64,000 nt of DNA from positions 372,001 through 436,000 of the forward strand of contig NZ_CP115608.1 in the NCBI RefSeq assembly GCF_027797465.1. Reading direction: 5' to 3'. The notes below the pieces were generated by a model. The model was not told where the DNA came from and made no database searches. It saw only the letters and a list, made by a program, of their open reading frames with translations. The stretch is from Campylobacter sp. CN_NE2. Its GTDB lineage: Bacteria > Campylobacterota > Campylobacteria > Campylobacterales > Campylobacteraceae. A program made the translations under genes and the position numbers. Below, in pieces: positions 1 through 8,550 of the stretch (the stretch's first letter is position 1; the number at the start of each line of letters is the position of its first letter).

Positions 1-2073
1 AGGATCGATTCCACTTGCTTTTAGGCTAAATACTCCGCTCTCAAAACTTTGGCTTCCAAGTAGTGAATTTATCGTTTTGCTTTCTATGTCGTTTGCTAGT
101 GCTTGAAAAAGGTGTTTTTTGAGTTTAAGTTTAATATCGCCTTTTTCAAATTTGGCATCAATCTCGGTATCTGTGCCGTTTAATACGCCTTTGTAAGAAG
201 TAAAATTTAGCGTTTTATTTAAATCTTTTAAGATTAAATTTGAATTTTGTCCATTAAAATTTATTTTATCGCTTAAATTTTCGGCGATTTTAACACCGCT
301 ATCGCCAAAATTTACGATAAAATCGGCATTATGAATATTTATCAAATTTTCATTTTTATCCATTTTAAAAGAGAGAATTTTACTTTCACTTTCCCCGCTT
401 ACGGAATTTGGCGTGATTTTTAGTTTAAGATTGTCGCTATTGTAGGCTTTGCCGTTTTTGTGTAAAATTCCAAAATCAAATTTTAAATTTTCTCCCAAAA
501 TATCGAAATTTGAAAAATCTTTTGTTGAAATTTTCAAATCCCCGCCTTTTATACCTAAATTTTTTAAAAACGGCGAAAACTGCACCAAATTTTCAAATTT
601 TTTAACGCTTATGGTTGTGGTTTTGTCAAATTTAATATCTGTATTTAAAAACTGCGAACTTAAAATCGGAATATCCTTAAAATCGAGCTTTAATCTATCT
701 TTTGCGTTTTTTAAATTTAGTATTTTTTTACCGCTGAAATTTATATTTAAACTATTTATAATAGCATTAAAATCGGCTTTTAAGTTGATTAAATCAAATT
801 CTCCGTCTCCACTTAAATCAAAAATATCGCTTTTAAGATTTGAATCTTTTAAAATCATCTTTTCTTTGCCAAGCGTTAAATTTGCTTTTTTGCTCTTAAA
901 TGGAGCATCGGAGATGATGATATCGGCATCTTCGAGCCTTACAAAACCGCCAACTTTGACGCCCAAATTTATCAAATCAACATCTAAAATAACCCTGCCG
1001 TCGGTTTTTCCGTTTGTTTGATAAAGCGGTAAATTTATACCATAAGCCCCTAAAATCGCAACCAAATCGGTATCTAAAACCCCGTCTGTTTGTAAATCAA
1101 GCAACAAGCTTGGATTGTCGCTAAAAATTCGCCTTATGCTAACGCTGCTACCGAACATATTTTTGCCCTTAAAATAAGGGTTTTTAAGATAAAAGCTCAA
1201 ATCGCCGTTATTTAGCGAAATATGCGCTTCATCGACATCTGCCGGTTCAATGCTTTCTTCAAATTTGATTTTTAAATTTTTAGCAAATGCGCTTCCTGTT
1301 AAATCATTTGGGAAAAAATCCCCCGAGCGTAAATTTAGCTTTCCGCGCAAATTTTCTATTGTGTATTCTTGTGCTACGATTTTACCGTAAATCCAGCTTT
1401 TAACTTCCGGGTGCAAATCGGTAATTTTGGCAAATTCGTCCATAAAATTTTTTAAACTTAATGCATGAACATCGTAAATTTCGTAATTTAACATATCGCC
1501 TACTATATCAAATTCGAATTTTCCGTCAAGTTCGTGAGAGCTAAAAACACCGTCGAATTTGTATTTGTTATGTTTTGTGTCAGTGGTTAGCTCGCCGCCT
1601 AAATAAAGGTTAAAATTTTTAAGTTCAAAATCGTTTAAAAAAAACTTTACTTCGCCGTCATCAAGCTCCGTAATTTTGGTATTTACACGCAATTCTTGAT
1701 TGTCTATATAAAAAGTGTTATTTTTATAAAAAAGCGTAATATTTTGATCACCAAGATTTATATTTTTTATATCGATTTCTTGAAAAAATTTGCCTAGCGT
1801 TATGATTTTTTTACTTTGATTTACTAGGCTTTGTTGAATTTGAGCAAGATTTTTTTCTTCTTTTTCATCTTGTTTTTGCGATTTTGGAATTGTTAAATTT
1901 TCGATTTTTAGGATAATATTTTCATCTAGTTTTATAAAAAATTTATCCAAATTTGCACCTGAAAAGTGCAAATTTTCAAACTCTACGCCGTGTTTAAGAA
2001 GCAAAACAAGCACGACAAACAAAAGAGCTAATGCGATAAAAAATTTATAAAAAAAACGAAAAAAACTGCTCAT
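1..2073 (-). CDS. AsmA-like envelope protein (C-terminus off the left edge)
   Basis: An uninterrupted minus-strand frame of 691 codons starts at an ATG at 2073 and runs off the left edge without a stop, so the C-terminus is missing. The first ~25 residues are a short basic start followed by one hydrophobic segment rich in Phe, Leu and Val, an N-terminal membrane anchor. The rest has no further membrane segment and is full of short alternating beta-strand-like stretches with many Asn, Asp, Lys and Phe and repeated phrases such as LNLRSGDF, LDLQTDG and DFNAIINSLNINFSG. That is the look of AsmA/YhdP/TamB-type periplasmic proteins, which bridge the envelope and are linked to phospholipid transport. 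It is divergent from mltG. I recall a similar large periplasmic protein next to icd in C. jejuni. The family call rests on composition and context, with no catalytic motif to check. Confidence 0.7.
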   Translation of the reverse strand, partial: MSSFFRFFYKFFIALALLFVVLVLLLKHGVEFENLHFSGANLDKFFIKLDENIILKIENLTIPKSQKQDEKEEKNLAQIQQSLVNQSKKIITLGKFFQEIDIKNINLGDQNITLFYKNNTFYIDNQELRVNTKITELDDGEVKFFLNDFELKNFNLYLGGELTTDTKHNKYKFDGVFSSHELDGKFEFDIVGDMLNYEIYDVHALSLKNFMDEFAKITDLHPEVKSWIYGKIVAQEYTIENLRGKLNLRSGDFFPNDLTGSAFAKNLKIKFEESIEPADVDEAHISLNNGDLSFYLKNPYFKGKNMFGSSVSIRRIFSDNPSLLLDLQTDGVLDTDLVAILGAYGINLPLYQTNGKTDGRVILDVDLINLGVKVGGFVRLEDADIIISDAPFKSKKANLTLGKEKMILKDSNLKSDIFDLSGDGEFDLINLKADFNAIINSLNINFSGKKILNLKNAKDRLKLDFKDIPILSSQFLNTDIKFDKTTTISVKKFENLVQFSPFLKNLGIKGGDLKISTKDFSNFDILGENLKFDFGILHKNGKAYNSDNLKLKITPNSVSGESESKILSFKMDKNENLINIHNADFIVNFGDSGVKIAENLSDKINFNGQNSNLILKDLNKTLNFTSYKGVLNGTDTEIDAKFEKGDIKLKLKKHLFQALANDIESKTINSLLGSQSFESGVFSLKASGIDP

Positions 2074-2141
2074 AAATAAAAACCTTTTGCGTATAATAAC
2101 TAAAATTTGTAAAATTTATTCAAACTTTTGCCGTTTTCGTG

Positions 2142-2147
2142 TATAAT
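2142..2147 (+). promoter_or_regulatory. Candidate -10 element for mltG
   Basis: A perfect TATAAT preceded directly by TG lies 57 nt before the mltG ATG in the 131 nt divergent gap with the AsmA-like gene. A second TATAAT occurs at 2092-2097. T-rich stretches upstream fit the Campylobacter sigma-70 pattern, which lacks a strong -35. Confidence 0.45.
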
Positions 2148-2204
2148 TTTGCCTAAATTTTCCGAATTTTTTCGGTTTTTTAAATTTAAACTTTGGATTT
2201 ATTT

Positions 2205-3146
2205 ATGAAATTTTTTAGATTTTTATGTTTTTTGATTGAAGCTATTTTGGTGGTTGTGGGTGTTTTTTTATCTGATTTAACGACAAAAATTCCAAACGAA
2301 AAAATAGTCGAAATCCCCGAAGGCTCGGCAGTCAAAATTCTTTCCGAACTTTCAAAAAAATATCCATATTTTACTAAATTTGATGCTAGAATTTTAGCTA
2401 GTTTTGGACATGCTAAGGCGGGAAGTTTCGAGCTTTCAGGCACGAATTTAGCTAAAATTGATTTTTTATATGAGCTAACAAAGGCTAAGCCCCTAATGCA
2501 AAGCTTTACGCTGATTCCGGGCGAGACGACCATCGTGTTTTTGAAAAATTTAGCAAAAGATCATAATTTTGATTTTGAAAAACTTCAAAGCGAATATAAT
2601 GCGATTACGCCGTTTTATGAGGGTTTTTTAGTGCCTGAAACATATAAAATTTCAAAAGATGAAAACGAAGCAGGAATTATAAAACATTTGGTAAATTCTT
2701 CGCTTAAATTCCATGAAAATTTAAGCAAAGAAATTTTGGGAGATTTTAATATAACTGCTTGGCAAAGCGTGATAATCAAGGCTTCTGTTATTCAAAAAGA
2801 AGCTGCAAATGCTGATGAAATGCCGATTGTCGCATCTGTCATCGAAAATCGTTTAGCTAAAAATATGAAACTTCAAATGGACGGAACGCTAAATTACGGT
2901 GAGTATTCGCATATTAGGGTTACGCCTGAGCGAATTCGCACAGACACTAGCGAATTTAATACATACTTGCACGACGGATTACCAAAAAGTGCCGTTTGCA
3001 CGGTCTCAAAAGACGCTATAAAAGCCGCTCTTAATCCTGCTACGACAGATTATCTATATTTTATGCTTGATCGCAAAAAAGGCGCACATGACTTTGCAAA
3101 AACCATCGCCGAACATCAAAGAAATGTAGCAAAAGCAAGAAAGTAG
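2205..3146 (+). CDS. mltG: Endolytic murein transglycosylase MltG
   Basis: MltG (YceG family) cleaves nascent glycan strands in the periplasm and is thought to end peptidoglycan polymerisation. The protein has 313 residues with one N-terminal membrane helix (about residues 3-24), as expected for this inner-membrane anchored enzyme. The catalytic Glu lies in the motif SVIQKEA near residue 199, followed by the family signatures ASVIENRLAKNMKLQMDGT, FNTYLHDGLP and AALNPATTDYLYF. The frame is open from a TTG at 2193, but the ATG at 2205 gives the expected short basic N-terminus before the helix and is preferred. The next gene starts 6 nt downstream, so the two are probably cotranscribed. Confidence 0.92.
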   Translation: MKFFRFLCFLIEAILVVVGVFLSDLTTKIPNEKIVEIPEGSAVKILSELSKKYPYFTKFDARILASFGHAKAGSFELSGTNLAKIDFLYELTKAKPLMQSFTLIPGETTIVFLKNLAKDHNFDFEKLQSEYNAITPFYEGFLVPETYKISKDENEAGIIKHLVNSSLKFHENLSKEILGDFNITAWQSVIIKASVIQKEAANADEMPIVASVIENRLAKNMKLQMDGTLNYGEYSHIRVTPERIRTDTSEFNTYLHDGLPKSAVCTVSKDAIKAALNPATTDYLYFMLDRKKGAHDFAKTIAEHQRNVAKARK

Positions 3147-3152
3147 GGCAAA

Positions 3153-3869
3153 ATGATAGTAAAAAGCGATTATTTTCCGCTATTTAACGATTTTGAAAAT
3201 AACGGCAATATTAAAATTGAAAAAGTTTTGGAATTTTTTGAAAATTCCGGCGGAATTCACTCTGATTTGGTCGGAAATAGTATTTCAAAAATGCTAGAAA
3301 ACGGAAAAAGCTGGGTTTTAAATGAGTGGAATATTGAGATTTTAAAATATCCAAAAAACGGCGAAGCTAAATTTGAAGTTAAAACTTGGATTTTACCGCG
3401 ACAATCGCCACTTTATAGTATTAGGGAGTATGAGCTTTGTGCTCAAAATGAAGTTTATATAAAGGGTAGTTCTAAGTGGATTTTGTTTGATTTGATAAAT
3501 TCAAAAATTGGCAAAATCGATAAATCTTTAATCGATATGTATGAGCCTGAAAGCGTTGATACTAAATTTGAAGTTAAAAAAATAGAAATTCCACAAAATT
3601 TTGATACCAAAACCGCTATAAATGTCCGAAAAAGCGACATAGACATAAATAACCATGTCCATAATACGCTTTATTTGCACTTTGCGTATGAAGCTTTGCC
3701 TGATGAAATTTATAAAAATATGAATTTTTCAAAAATTAGAATTTCATATAAAAATAGTATAAAATTTGGCGAAAAAATCATCTGCAAATATGCAAAAGCC
3801 ATAAATTCGCATATCGTGGCAATTTATAATGATAAAGATAGTTTAAAAGCGATTTTGGAATTTGTTTAA
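3153..3869 (+). CDS. Acyl-ACP thioesterase-like double-hotdog protein
   Basis: A 238-residue protein resembling bacterial members of the FatA/FatB acyl-ACP thioesterase family, which hydrolyse acyl-ACP to free fatty acid. The most telling stretch is RKSDIDINNHVHNTLYL (about residues 159-175). It matches the second hotdog domain signature with the Asn-His catalytic pair (N167, H169) and is followed by YEALP as in plant enzymes. The N-terminal half (about 1-130) would be the first hotdog fold, including a tryptophan-bearing WILPRQSPLYSIREYEL stretch. No signal peptide or membrane segment is seen, so it should be cytosolic. It follows mltG by 6 nt. Its physiological substrate is unknown; a role in acyl-chain recycling is inference. 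Confidence 0.75.
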   Translation: MIVKSDYFPLFNDFENNGNIKIEKVLEFFENSGGIHSDLVGNSISKMLENGKSWVLNEWNIEILKYPKNGEAKFEVKTWILPRQSPLYSIREYELCAQNEVYIKGSSKWILFDLINSKIGKIDKSLIDMYEPESVDTKFEVKKIEIPQNFDTKTAINVRKSDIDINNHVHNTLYLHFAYEALPDEIYKNMNFSKIRISYKNSIKFGEKIICKYAKAINSHIVAIYNDKDSLKAILEFV

Positions 3870-3946
3870 TTTGGATAATTTTAGACTTAAATATTACTTA
3901 AATTCAAATTATCATTTTTAATTAAATAGTTGTTTTATGTAAAAAT

Positions 3947-3955
3947 TGATAGAAT
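3947..3955 (+). promoter_or_regulatory. Candidate extended -10 promoter of icd
   Basis: TGATAGAAT forms an extended -10 (TG-n-TAGAAT) 30 nt before the icd ATG, with T-rich tracts upstream in the 116 nt gap. It probably drives the icd-mdh-oorDABC series. An AT-rich inverted repeat (arms 3874-3881 and 3906-3913, then a short T run) just upstream could end the mltG transcript, but it is weak. Confidence 0.45.
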
Positions 3956-3985
3956 TTAAAAATTTTTAGTTGCAAAGGAGAAATT

Positions 3986-6184
3986 ATGAGCGACATTATT
4001 TACACCTACACGGATGAAGCCCCTGCGATGGCGACTTTCTCGCTATTTCCTATTATTAAACGATTTTTAAAAAGTGCAAATGTTGATATTGAGATGATGG
4101 ATATTTCACTTGCGGGTAGGGTTTTAGCAAATTTTGCTGATTATTTAAAACCTGAACAACAAATCCCTGATTTTTTGAAAATTTTGGGCGATATGACAAA
4201 AGAAAAAAGCGCAAATATCATAAAACTGCCAAATATTTCGGCTTCCGTGCCACAGCTTGTTGCTTGTATAGATGAGCTAAGAAGCAAAGGTTTTATGGTT
4301 CCAAACTATCCTAGTGAGCCAAAAGACGAAAAAGAAAAAGATATTTTTGCTCGTTATCAAAAAGTTTTGGGAAGCGCTGTAAATCCTGTTTTACGCGAAG
4401 GAAATTCAGACAGAAGAAGCGCAAAAGCAGTAAAAGAATACGCAAAAGCAAATCCGCACAGAAACGGAAAGTGGGATAAAGATACCAAAACAGAAGTTTT
4501 AGCGATGAGCGAAGGCGATTTTTATGCAAATGAAAAATCGCATATTTTTGCTGACGCTACGACCTTAAATGTCGAATTTACAAATAAAAACGGAGAGAAA
4601 AAGCTCTTAAAAACGCTACCTGTAAAGAAAAATGAAGTTATCGATGCGACATTTATGAGTGCGAAAAAACTTGATGAATTTATCGCTAAAAGCATTGATT
4701 ATGCCAAAGAAAAAGGGCTTTTATACTCTGTTCATTTAAAAGCAACGATGATGAAAGTTAGCGATCCTGTGATGTTTGGACATTTTGTTAAAATATTTTT
4801 CAAAGAAATTTTTGAAGAGTTCAAAACAGAACTTGCAAATGTCGGTGTAAATGAAAACAACGGCATGAAAGACTTTTTCGCAAGAATCGAAAATTTGCCT
4901 TGTGACGAGTGCAAAAAGAAAATTTTAGATAGATACAACGAAATTCTAAATTTAAGACCGGAAATTTCAATGGTCGATAGCGATAACGGCATTACAAATT
5001 TGCATGTTCCAAGCGATGTCATAATTGACGCTTCAATGCCTGCGATGATAAGAAATAGCGGAAAACTTTGGAATAAAAATGGCGAAACAAAATTCACACT
5101 AGCCGTGATTCCTGATCGCTCTTATGCTTTGATTTATCAGGCAATGGTAAATGATTTAAAACAAAACGGAGAGCTAAATCCTGCTGCGATAGGCACGGTT
5201 TCAAATGTCGGTCTTATGGCTCAAAAAGCCGAAGAATACGGAAGCCATGATAAAACTTTTATTATGAGCGAAGACGGCGAAATTTGCATTAAAGATGAAA
5301 AAGGCAATGAAATTTTTAAATTTGCACTTGAAAAAGGCGATATTTTTAGAATGACACAGGCAAAAGATGAGCCTATTAAAAACTGGATAAAATTAGCCGT
5401 AAATCGTGCGAAATCAACAGGAGCGAAAGCTATTTTTTGGCTAGACAAAAACCGCGCTCACGATATGAATATCAAAAAAATCGTTGAGAGCGAACTTAAA
5501 AATTATGATTTAAGTGGGCTTGATATTGAAATTTGCGATCCTTATGACGCGATTATCAAATCAAACGCAATCATTAGAAGCGGAAAAGACTGCATTAGCG
5601 TAACGGGAAATGTTTTGAGAGATTATTTGACAGATTTATATCCGATTTTAGAGCTTGGAACTAGCGCAAAAATGCTCTCAATTGTGCCTTTACTAAATGG
5701 CGGCGGTTTGTTTGAAACTGGTGCTGGTGGTTCTGCGCCAAAAATCGCAATCCAAATTCCAAAAGAAAATCACTTGCGTTGGGATAGTTTGGGCGAATTT
5801 TTAGCTCTTGCTGTAAGTTTAGAACATTTAGCTGAAATCAAAAACTCTGGTGATATAAAAATATTTGCAGATACCCTTGATAGCGCTGTTTCAACTTGGC
5901 TTAAAAATGATAAAGCTCCACGCAAAAACGCAGGTGAGCCTGATAATAGAACAAGCCATTTTTATTTGGCGATGTATTGGGCTGATGAGTTATCAAAAAC
6001 CAAATTTAAAGGCGATTTTGAAAATTTAGCTAACGAATTAAAAGCAAATGAAGAAAAGATTATGAACGAGCTACTTGGCGTTCAAGGCAAAGCTGTGGAT
6101 ATGGGCGGTTATTATATGTTTGATGAAAACAAAGCAAACGCAGTTATGAGACCAAGTGCTACGCTAAATAAAATTATCGACTAG
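3986..6184 (+). CDS. icd: Monomeric NADP-dependent isocitrate dehydrogenase
   Basis: Oxidatively decarboxylates isocitrate to 2-oxoglutarate with NADP+ in the cytosol. At 732 residues it has the size of the monomeric IDH-II type rather than the ~415-residue dimeric enzyme. Recognisable monomeric-IDH stretches include IIYTYTDEAPAMATFS at the N-terminus, LREGNSDRRSA near residue 135, and the C-terminal VQGKAVDMGGYYMFD. A strong ribosome site AAAGGAG lies 7 nt before the ATG. It is followed closely by mdh and the oor genes, so its product 2-oxoglutarate is made next to the genes for the enzyme that consumes it. I recall the same icd-mdh order in C. jejuni. Confidence 0.96.
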   Translation: MSDIIYTYTDEAPAMATFSLFPIIKRFLKSANVDIEMMDISLAGRVLANFADYLKPEQQIPDFLKILGDMTKEKSANIIKLPNISASVPQLVACIDELRSKGFMVPNYPSEPKDEKEKDIFARYQKVLGSAVNPVLREGNSDRRSAKAVKEYAKANPHRNGKWDKDTKTEVLAMSEGDFYANEKSHIFADATTLNVEFTNKNGEKKLLKTLPVKKNEVIDATFMSAKKLDEFIAKSIDYAKEKGLLYSVHLKATMMKVSDPVMFGHFVKIFFKEIFEEFKTELANVGVNENNGMKDFFARIENLPCDECKKKILDRYNEILNLRPEISMVDSDNGITNLHVPSDVIIDASMPAMIRNSGKLWNKNGETKFTLAVIPDRSYALIYQAMVNDLKQNGELNPAAIGTVSNVGLMAQKAEEYGSHDKTFIMSEDGEICIKDEKGNEIFKFALEKGDIFRMTQAKDEPIKNWIKLAVNRAKSTGAKAIFWLDKNRAHDMNIKKIVESELKNYDLSGLDIEICDPYDAIIKSNAIIRSGKDCISVTGNVLRDYLTDLYPILELGTSAKMLSIVPLLNGGGLFETGAGGSAPKIAIQIPKENHLRWDSLGEFLALAVSLEHLAEIKNSGDIKIFADTLDSAVSTWLKNDKAPRKNAGEPDNRTSHFYLAMYWADELSKTKFKGDFENLANELKANEEKIMNELLGVQGKAVDMGGYYMFDENKANAVMRPSATLNKIID

Positions 6185-6204
6185 ATTTGAAATTTGGGGA
6201 AAAG

Positions 6205-7125
6205 ATGAAAATAGGCATTATCGGAGCAGGTAATATCGGTGCAAATGTCGCATACGGATTGATTTGCTCCGAATTTAGCGATAAAATTTCACAAATCGCA
6301 CTTGTTGATATAATCGAAAATTTAGCAATCGGCAAGGCATTTGACTTATCACATGCTAGTGCCGTTTTTGAAAAAGATATAAAGGTTATCGGCGGAAGCG
6401 ATTATGCGATTTTAAGCAGTTATGACATAGTCGTTATAACGGCAGGGCAAACACGAAAAGCAGGGCAAAGCAGGGAAGATTTACTAAAAATAAATGCAAA
6501 AATAGTTAGCGAAATCTCTGCTAAAATTGCCAACATCGCACCAAATTCGGTTATTATCTTAGTTACAAATCCGCTTGATTTTATGGTTTATACAGCTTAC
6601 AAATCAAGCGGATTTCCTAAAAATCGAGTTATTGGCATGGCGGGAGAACTAGATAGCGCTAGACTTAAATGTGAAATTTCAAATTTGAAAAATGAAAAAA
6701 TTTCACAAATAAAAGCTAGTGTTGTGGGCTTTCATAACGATAAAATGGAAATTTTAAAAGACGAAATTTTTATAGATAATAAAAAAGTCGAATTTAGCAA
6801 TAAAGAATTCGATGAAATCTCGCAAAGTACTAAAAATTGTGGTCCAAAAATCGTAAATTTGCTAGGTACTTCTGCGTTTTTAGCCCCTGCTAGCGGGATT
6901 GTTAAAATCATAAAACAAATTATGACAGAAGAAGATAAAACGCTTATTTGTAGTGTTATTGATGAAAGCGAAGTTCCTTGCGGAAGATTTGTAAAACTTA
7001 GAAAATTCGGTGTAAAAGAGATTTTGAAATTTAATTATTCGCAAAATTTTACGCAAAATTTTGCATATTTTAAAGAAAAAATAAAAAATATTGAAATAAA
7101 AACTCAAAATAAGGAGACAAAATGA
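6205..7125 (+). CDS. mdh: Malate dehydrogenase
   Basis: NAD-dependent interconversion of malate and oxaloacetate. The 306-residue protein belongs to the LDH/MDH superfamily: Rossmann motif GAGNIGANVA at the N-terminus, substrate-loop arginines in TRKAGQSREDLL (Arg at the position that favours malate), TNPLD, and the catalytic Asp/Arg in GELDSAR. The segment with the catalytic His reads VVGFHNDKM where most members have GGHGD. The His is kept but its neighbours differ. The frame is open from a TTG at 6187; the ATG at 6205, with GGGGAAAAG just upstream, starts directly at the Rossmann strand and is preferred. It overlaps oorD by 4 nt (ATGA), so the two are translationally coupled. Confidence 0.9.
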   Translation: MKIGIIGAGNIGANVAYGLICSEFSDKISQIALVDIIENLAIGKAFDLSHASAVFEKDIKVIGGSDYAILSSYDIVVITAGQTRKAGQSREDLLKINAKIVSEISAKIANIAPNSVIILVTNPLDFMVYTAYKSSGFPKNRVIGMAGELDSARLKCEISNLKNEKISQIKASVVGFHNDKMEILKDEIFIDNKKVEFSNKEFDEISQSTKNCGPKIVNLLGTSAFLAPASGIVKIIKQIMTEEDKTLICSVIDESEVPCGRFVKLRKFGVKEILKFNYSQNFTQNFAYFKEKIKNIEIKTQNKETK

Positions 7126-7424
7126 TTGAACAAAATGTCGCCGTATGGGTTGATGAAGCGCGTTGCAAAGCTTGTAACATTTGCGTTAGCTACTGCCCAA
7201 GCGGAACTTTGGCTATGAGAGAAGATCAAAATGCTATCCAAGGCATGATGATCGAAGTTATCGACCCTAGCACCTGTATCGGTTGCAGGGAGTGCGAGAA
7301 CCACTGCCCTGATTTTGCGATTTATGTTGCAGAAAAAGGCTTTAAATTCGGCAAATTAACGCCTGAGAGCAAAGCTTTGGCTGAAAAAATCAAAGCAAAT
7401 AACTTTATGAAACCAAAGGAATAA
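7122..7424 (+). CDS. oorD: 2-oxoglutarate:acceptor oxidoreductase, ferredoxin-like delta subunit
   Basis: A 100-residue iron-sulfur subunit of the four-subunit 2-oxoglutarate oxidoreductase that replaces 2-oxoglutarate dehydrogenase in Campylobacter and Helicobacter. Two classical CxxCxxCxxxCP motifs are visible, CKACNICVSYCP and CIGCRECENHCP, enough for two [4Fe-4S] clusters that pass electrons from the catalytic subunits. It starts with an ATG overlapping the mdh stop and has the ribosome site AAGGAG. In C. jejuni, as I recall, sucC and sucD lie between mdh and oorD; here they do not. Confidence 0.95.
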   Translation: MIEQNVAVWVDEARCKACNICVSYCPSGTLAMREDQNAIQGMMIEVIDPSTCIGCRECENHCPDFAIYVAEKGFKFGKLTPESKALAEKIKANNFMKPKE

Positions 7425-7427
7425 CCG

Positions 7428-8549
7428 ATGAGAGAAGTTATATCAACAGGAAATATTTTAGCGGCAAAAGCTGCTGTTGAGTGCGGATGTAATTTTTTCG
7501 GCGGTTATCCGATTACTCCGTCAAGCGAAGTTGCTCACGAGATGAGTAAATTATTGCCACGCGCAGGTGGTAGATTTATCCAAATGGAAGATGAAATTTC
7601 AGGAATTTCGGTTGCATTAGGAGCTGCTATGAGCGGTGCAAAAGCGATGACGGCAAGCTCTGGTCCTGGAATTTCACTAAAATCAGAGCAAATTGGTCTA
7701 GCGTTTATCGCTGAAATTCCACTTGTTATCGTAAATGTTATGCGTGGCGGTCCATCAACAGGTCTTCCAACTCGCGTTGCACAAGGCGATATTTTACAAG
7801 CAAAAACTCCAAGCCACGGCGATTACCAAAGTATCGCTTTATGTCCTGGATCATTAGAAGAAGCTTACACTGAAACCGTTAGAGCTTTTAATTTGGCGAC
7901 TAAATTTATGACGCCTGTTTTCTTGCTACTTGATGAAACGCTAGGACATATGCAAGGTAAAGCTAATATCCCTGAAATCGCTGATTTAAAAATCGAGCAA
8001 AGAGCCGAATTTAACGGAGATCCAAAAGATTATAAACCTTATAAAGCCAATAGCGATAAACCGGCAGTTTTGAATAAATTTTTCAAAGGTTATCACTACC
8101 ATGTAACAGGTCTTCATCACGGCGATACGGGCTTTCCGACAGAAAACGGCGAAATGGTTGATTATAATATTAAAAGATTATTTAATAAAATCAACGCTCA
8201 CGCTGATGAAATCGCGCTTTACGAAGAATACAAACTTGATGATGCCGAAATTTGCATTATAGCTTATGGAAGCGTAAGTCGCTCAGCAAAAGCTGCTATC
8301 GATAAACTTAGAAGCGAAGGCGTAAAAGTAGGGCTATTTAGACCTATTACTTTGTGGCCAAGCCCTGAGAAAAAGCTAAAAGAAATCGGTAAAAAATTTA
8401 AGAAAATTTTGGTTGCCGAGTTAAATTTAGGTCAATATTTAGAAGAAATTCAAAGAGTAACTTTAAGAGATGATTTCAAAACTCTACTTAAAGCAAACGG
8501 CAGACCGCTAAGCCCGTCTGAGATTATCGAAAAAGTTAAGGAGTTTTAA
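7428..8549 (+). CDS. oorA: 2-oxoglutarate:acceptor oxidoreductase alpha subunit
   Basis: A 373-residue alpha subunit containing the pyrimidine-binding and transketolase-C-like domains of 2-oxoacid:ferredoxin oxidoreductases. Visible family stretches include GGYPITPSSEVAHEM near the N-terminus, the acidic QMEDEISGISVALGAAMSG segment that positions thiamine diphosphate, TASSGPGISLKSEQIG, and VNVMRGGPSTGLPT. The C-terminal ~110 residues start at EICIIAYGSVSRSAK. The complex oxidatively decarboxylates 2-oxoglutarate to succinyl-CoA and reduces a low-potential carrier. Spacing is 3 nt from oorD and 1 nt to oorB, which fits one transcript. An AAAGGA ribosome site precedes the ATG. Confidence 0.95.
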   Translation: MREVISTGNILAAKAAVECGCNFFGGYPITPSSEVAHEMSKLLPRAGGRFIQMEDEISGISVALGAAMSGAKAMTASSGPGISLKSEQIGLAFIAEIPLVIVNVMRGGPSTGLPTRVAQGDILQAKTPSHGDYQSIALCPGSLEEAYTETVRAFNLATKFMTPVFLLLDETLGHMQGKANIPEIADLKIEQRAEFNGDPKDYKPYKANSDKPAVLNKFFKGYHYHVTGLHHGDTGFPTENGEMVDYNIKRLFNKINAHADEIALYEEYKLDDAEICIIAYGSVSRSAKAAIDKLRSEGVKVGLFRPITLWPSPEKKLKEIGKKFKKILVAELNLGQYLEEIQRVTLRDDFKTLLKANGRPLSPSEIIEKVKEF

Positions 8550-8550
8550 A

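Noticed and set aside
449-1021. Plus-strand 190-codon ORF rich in Phe, Lys and Ser
   Set aside because: Composition is the typical antisense shadow of an AT-rich gene; the minus frame is open for 691 codons with a membrane anchor.
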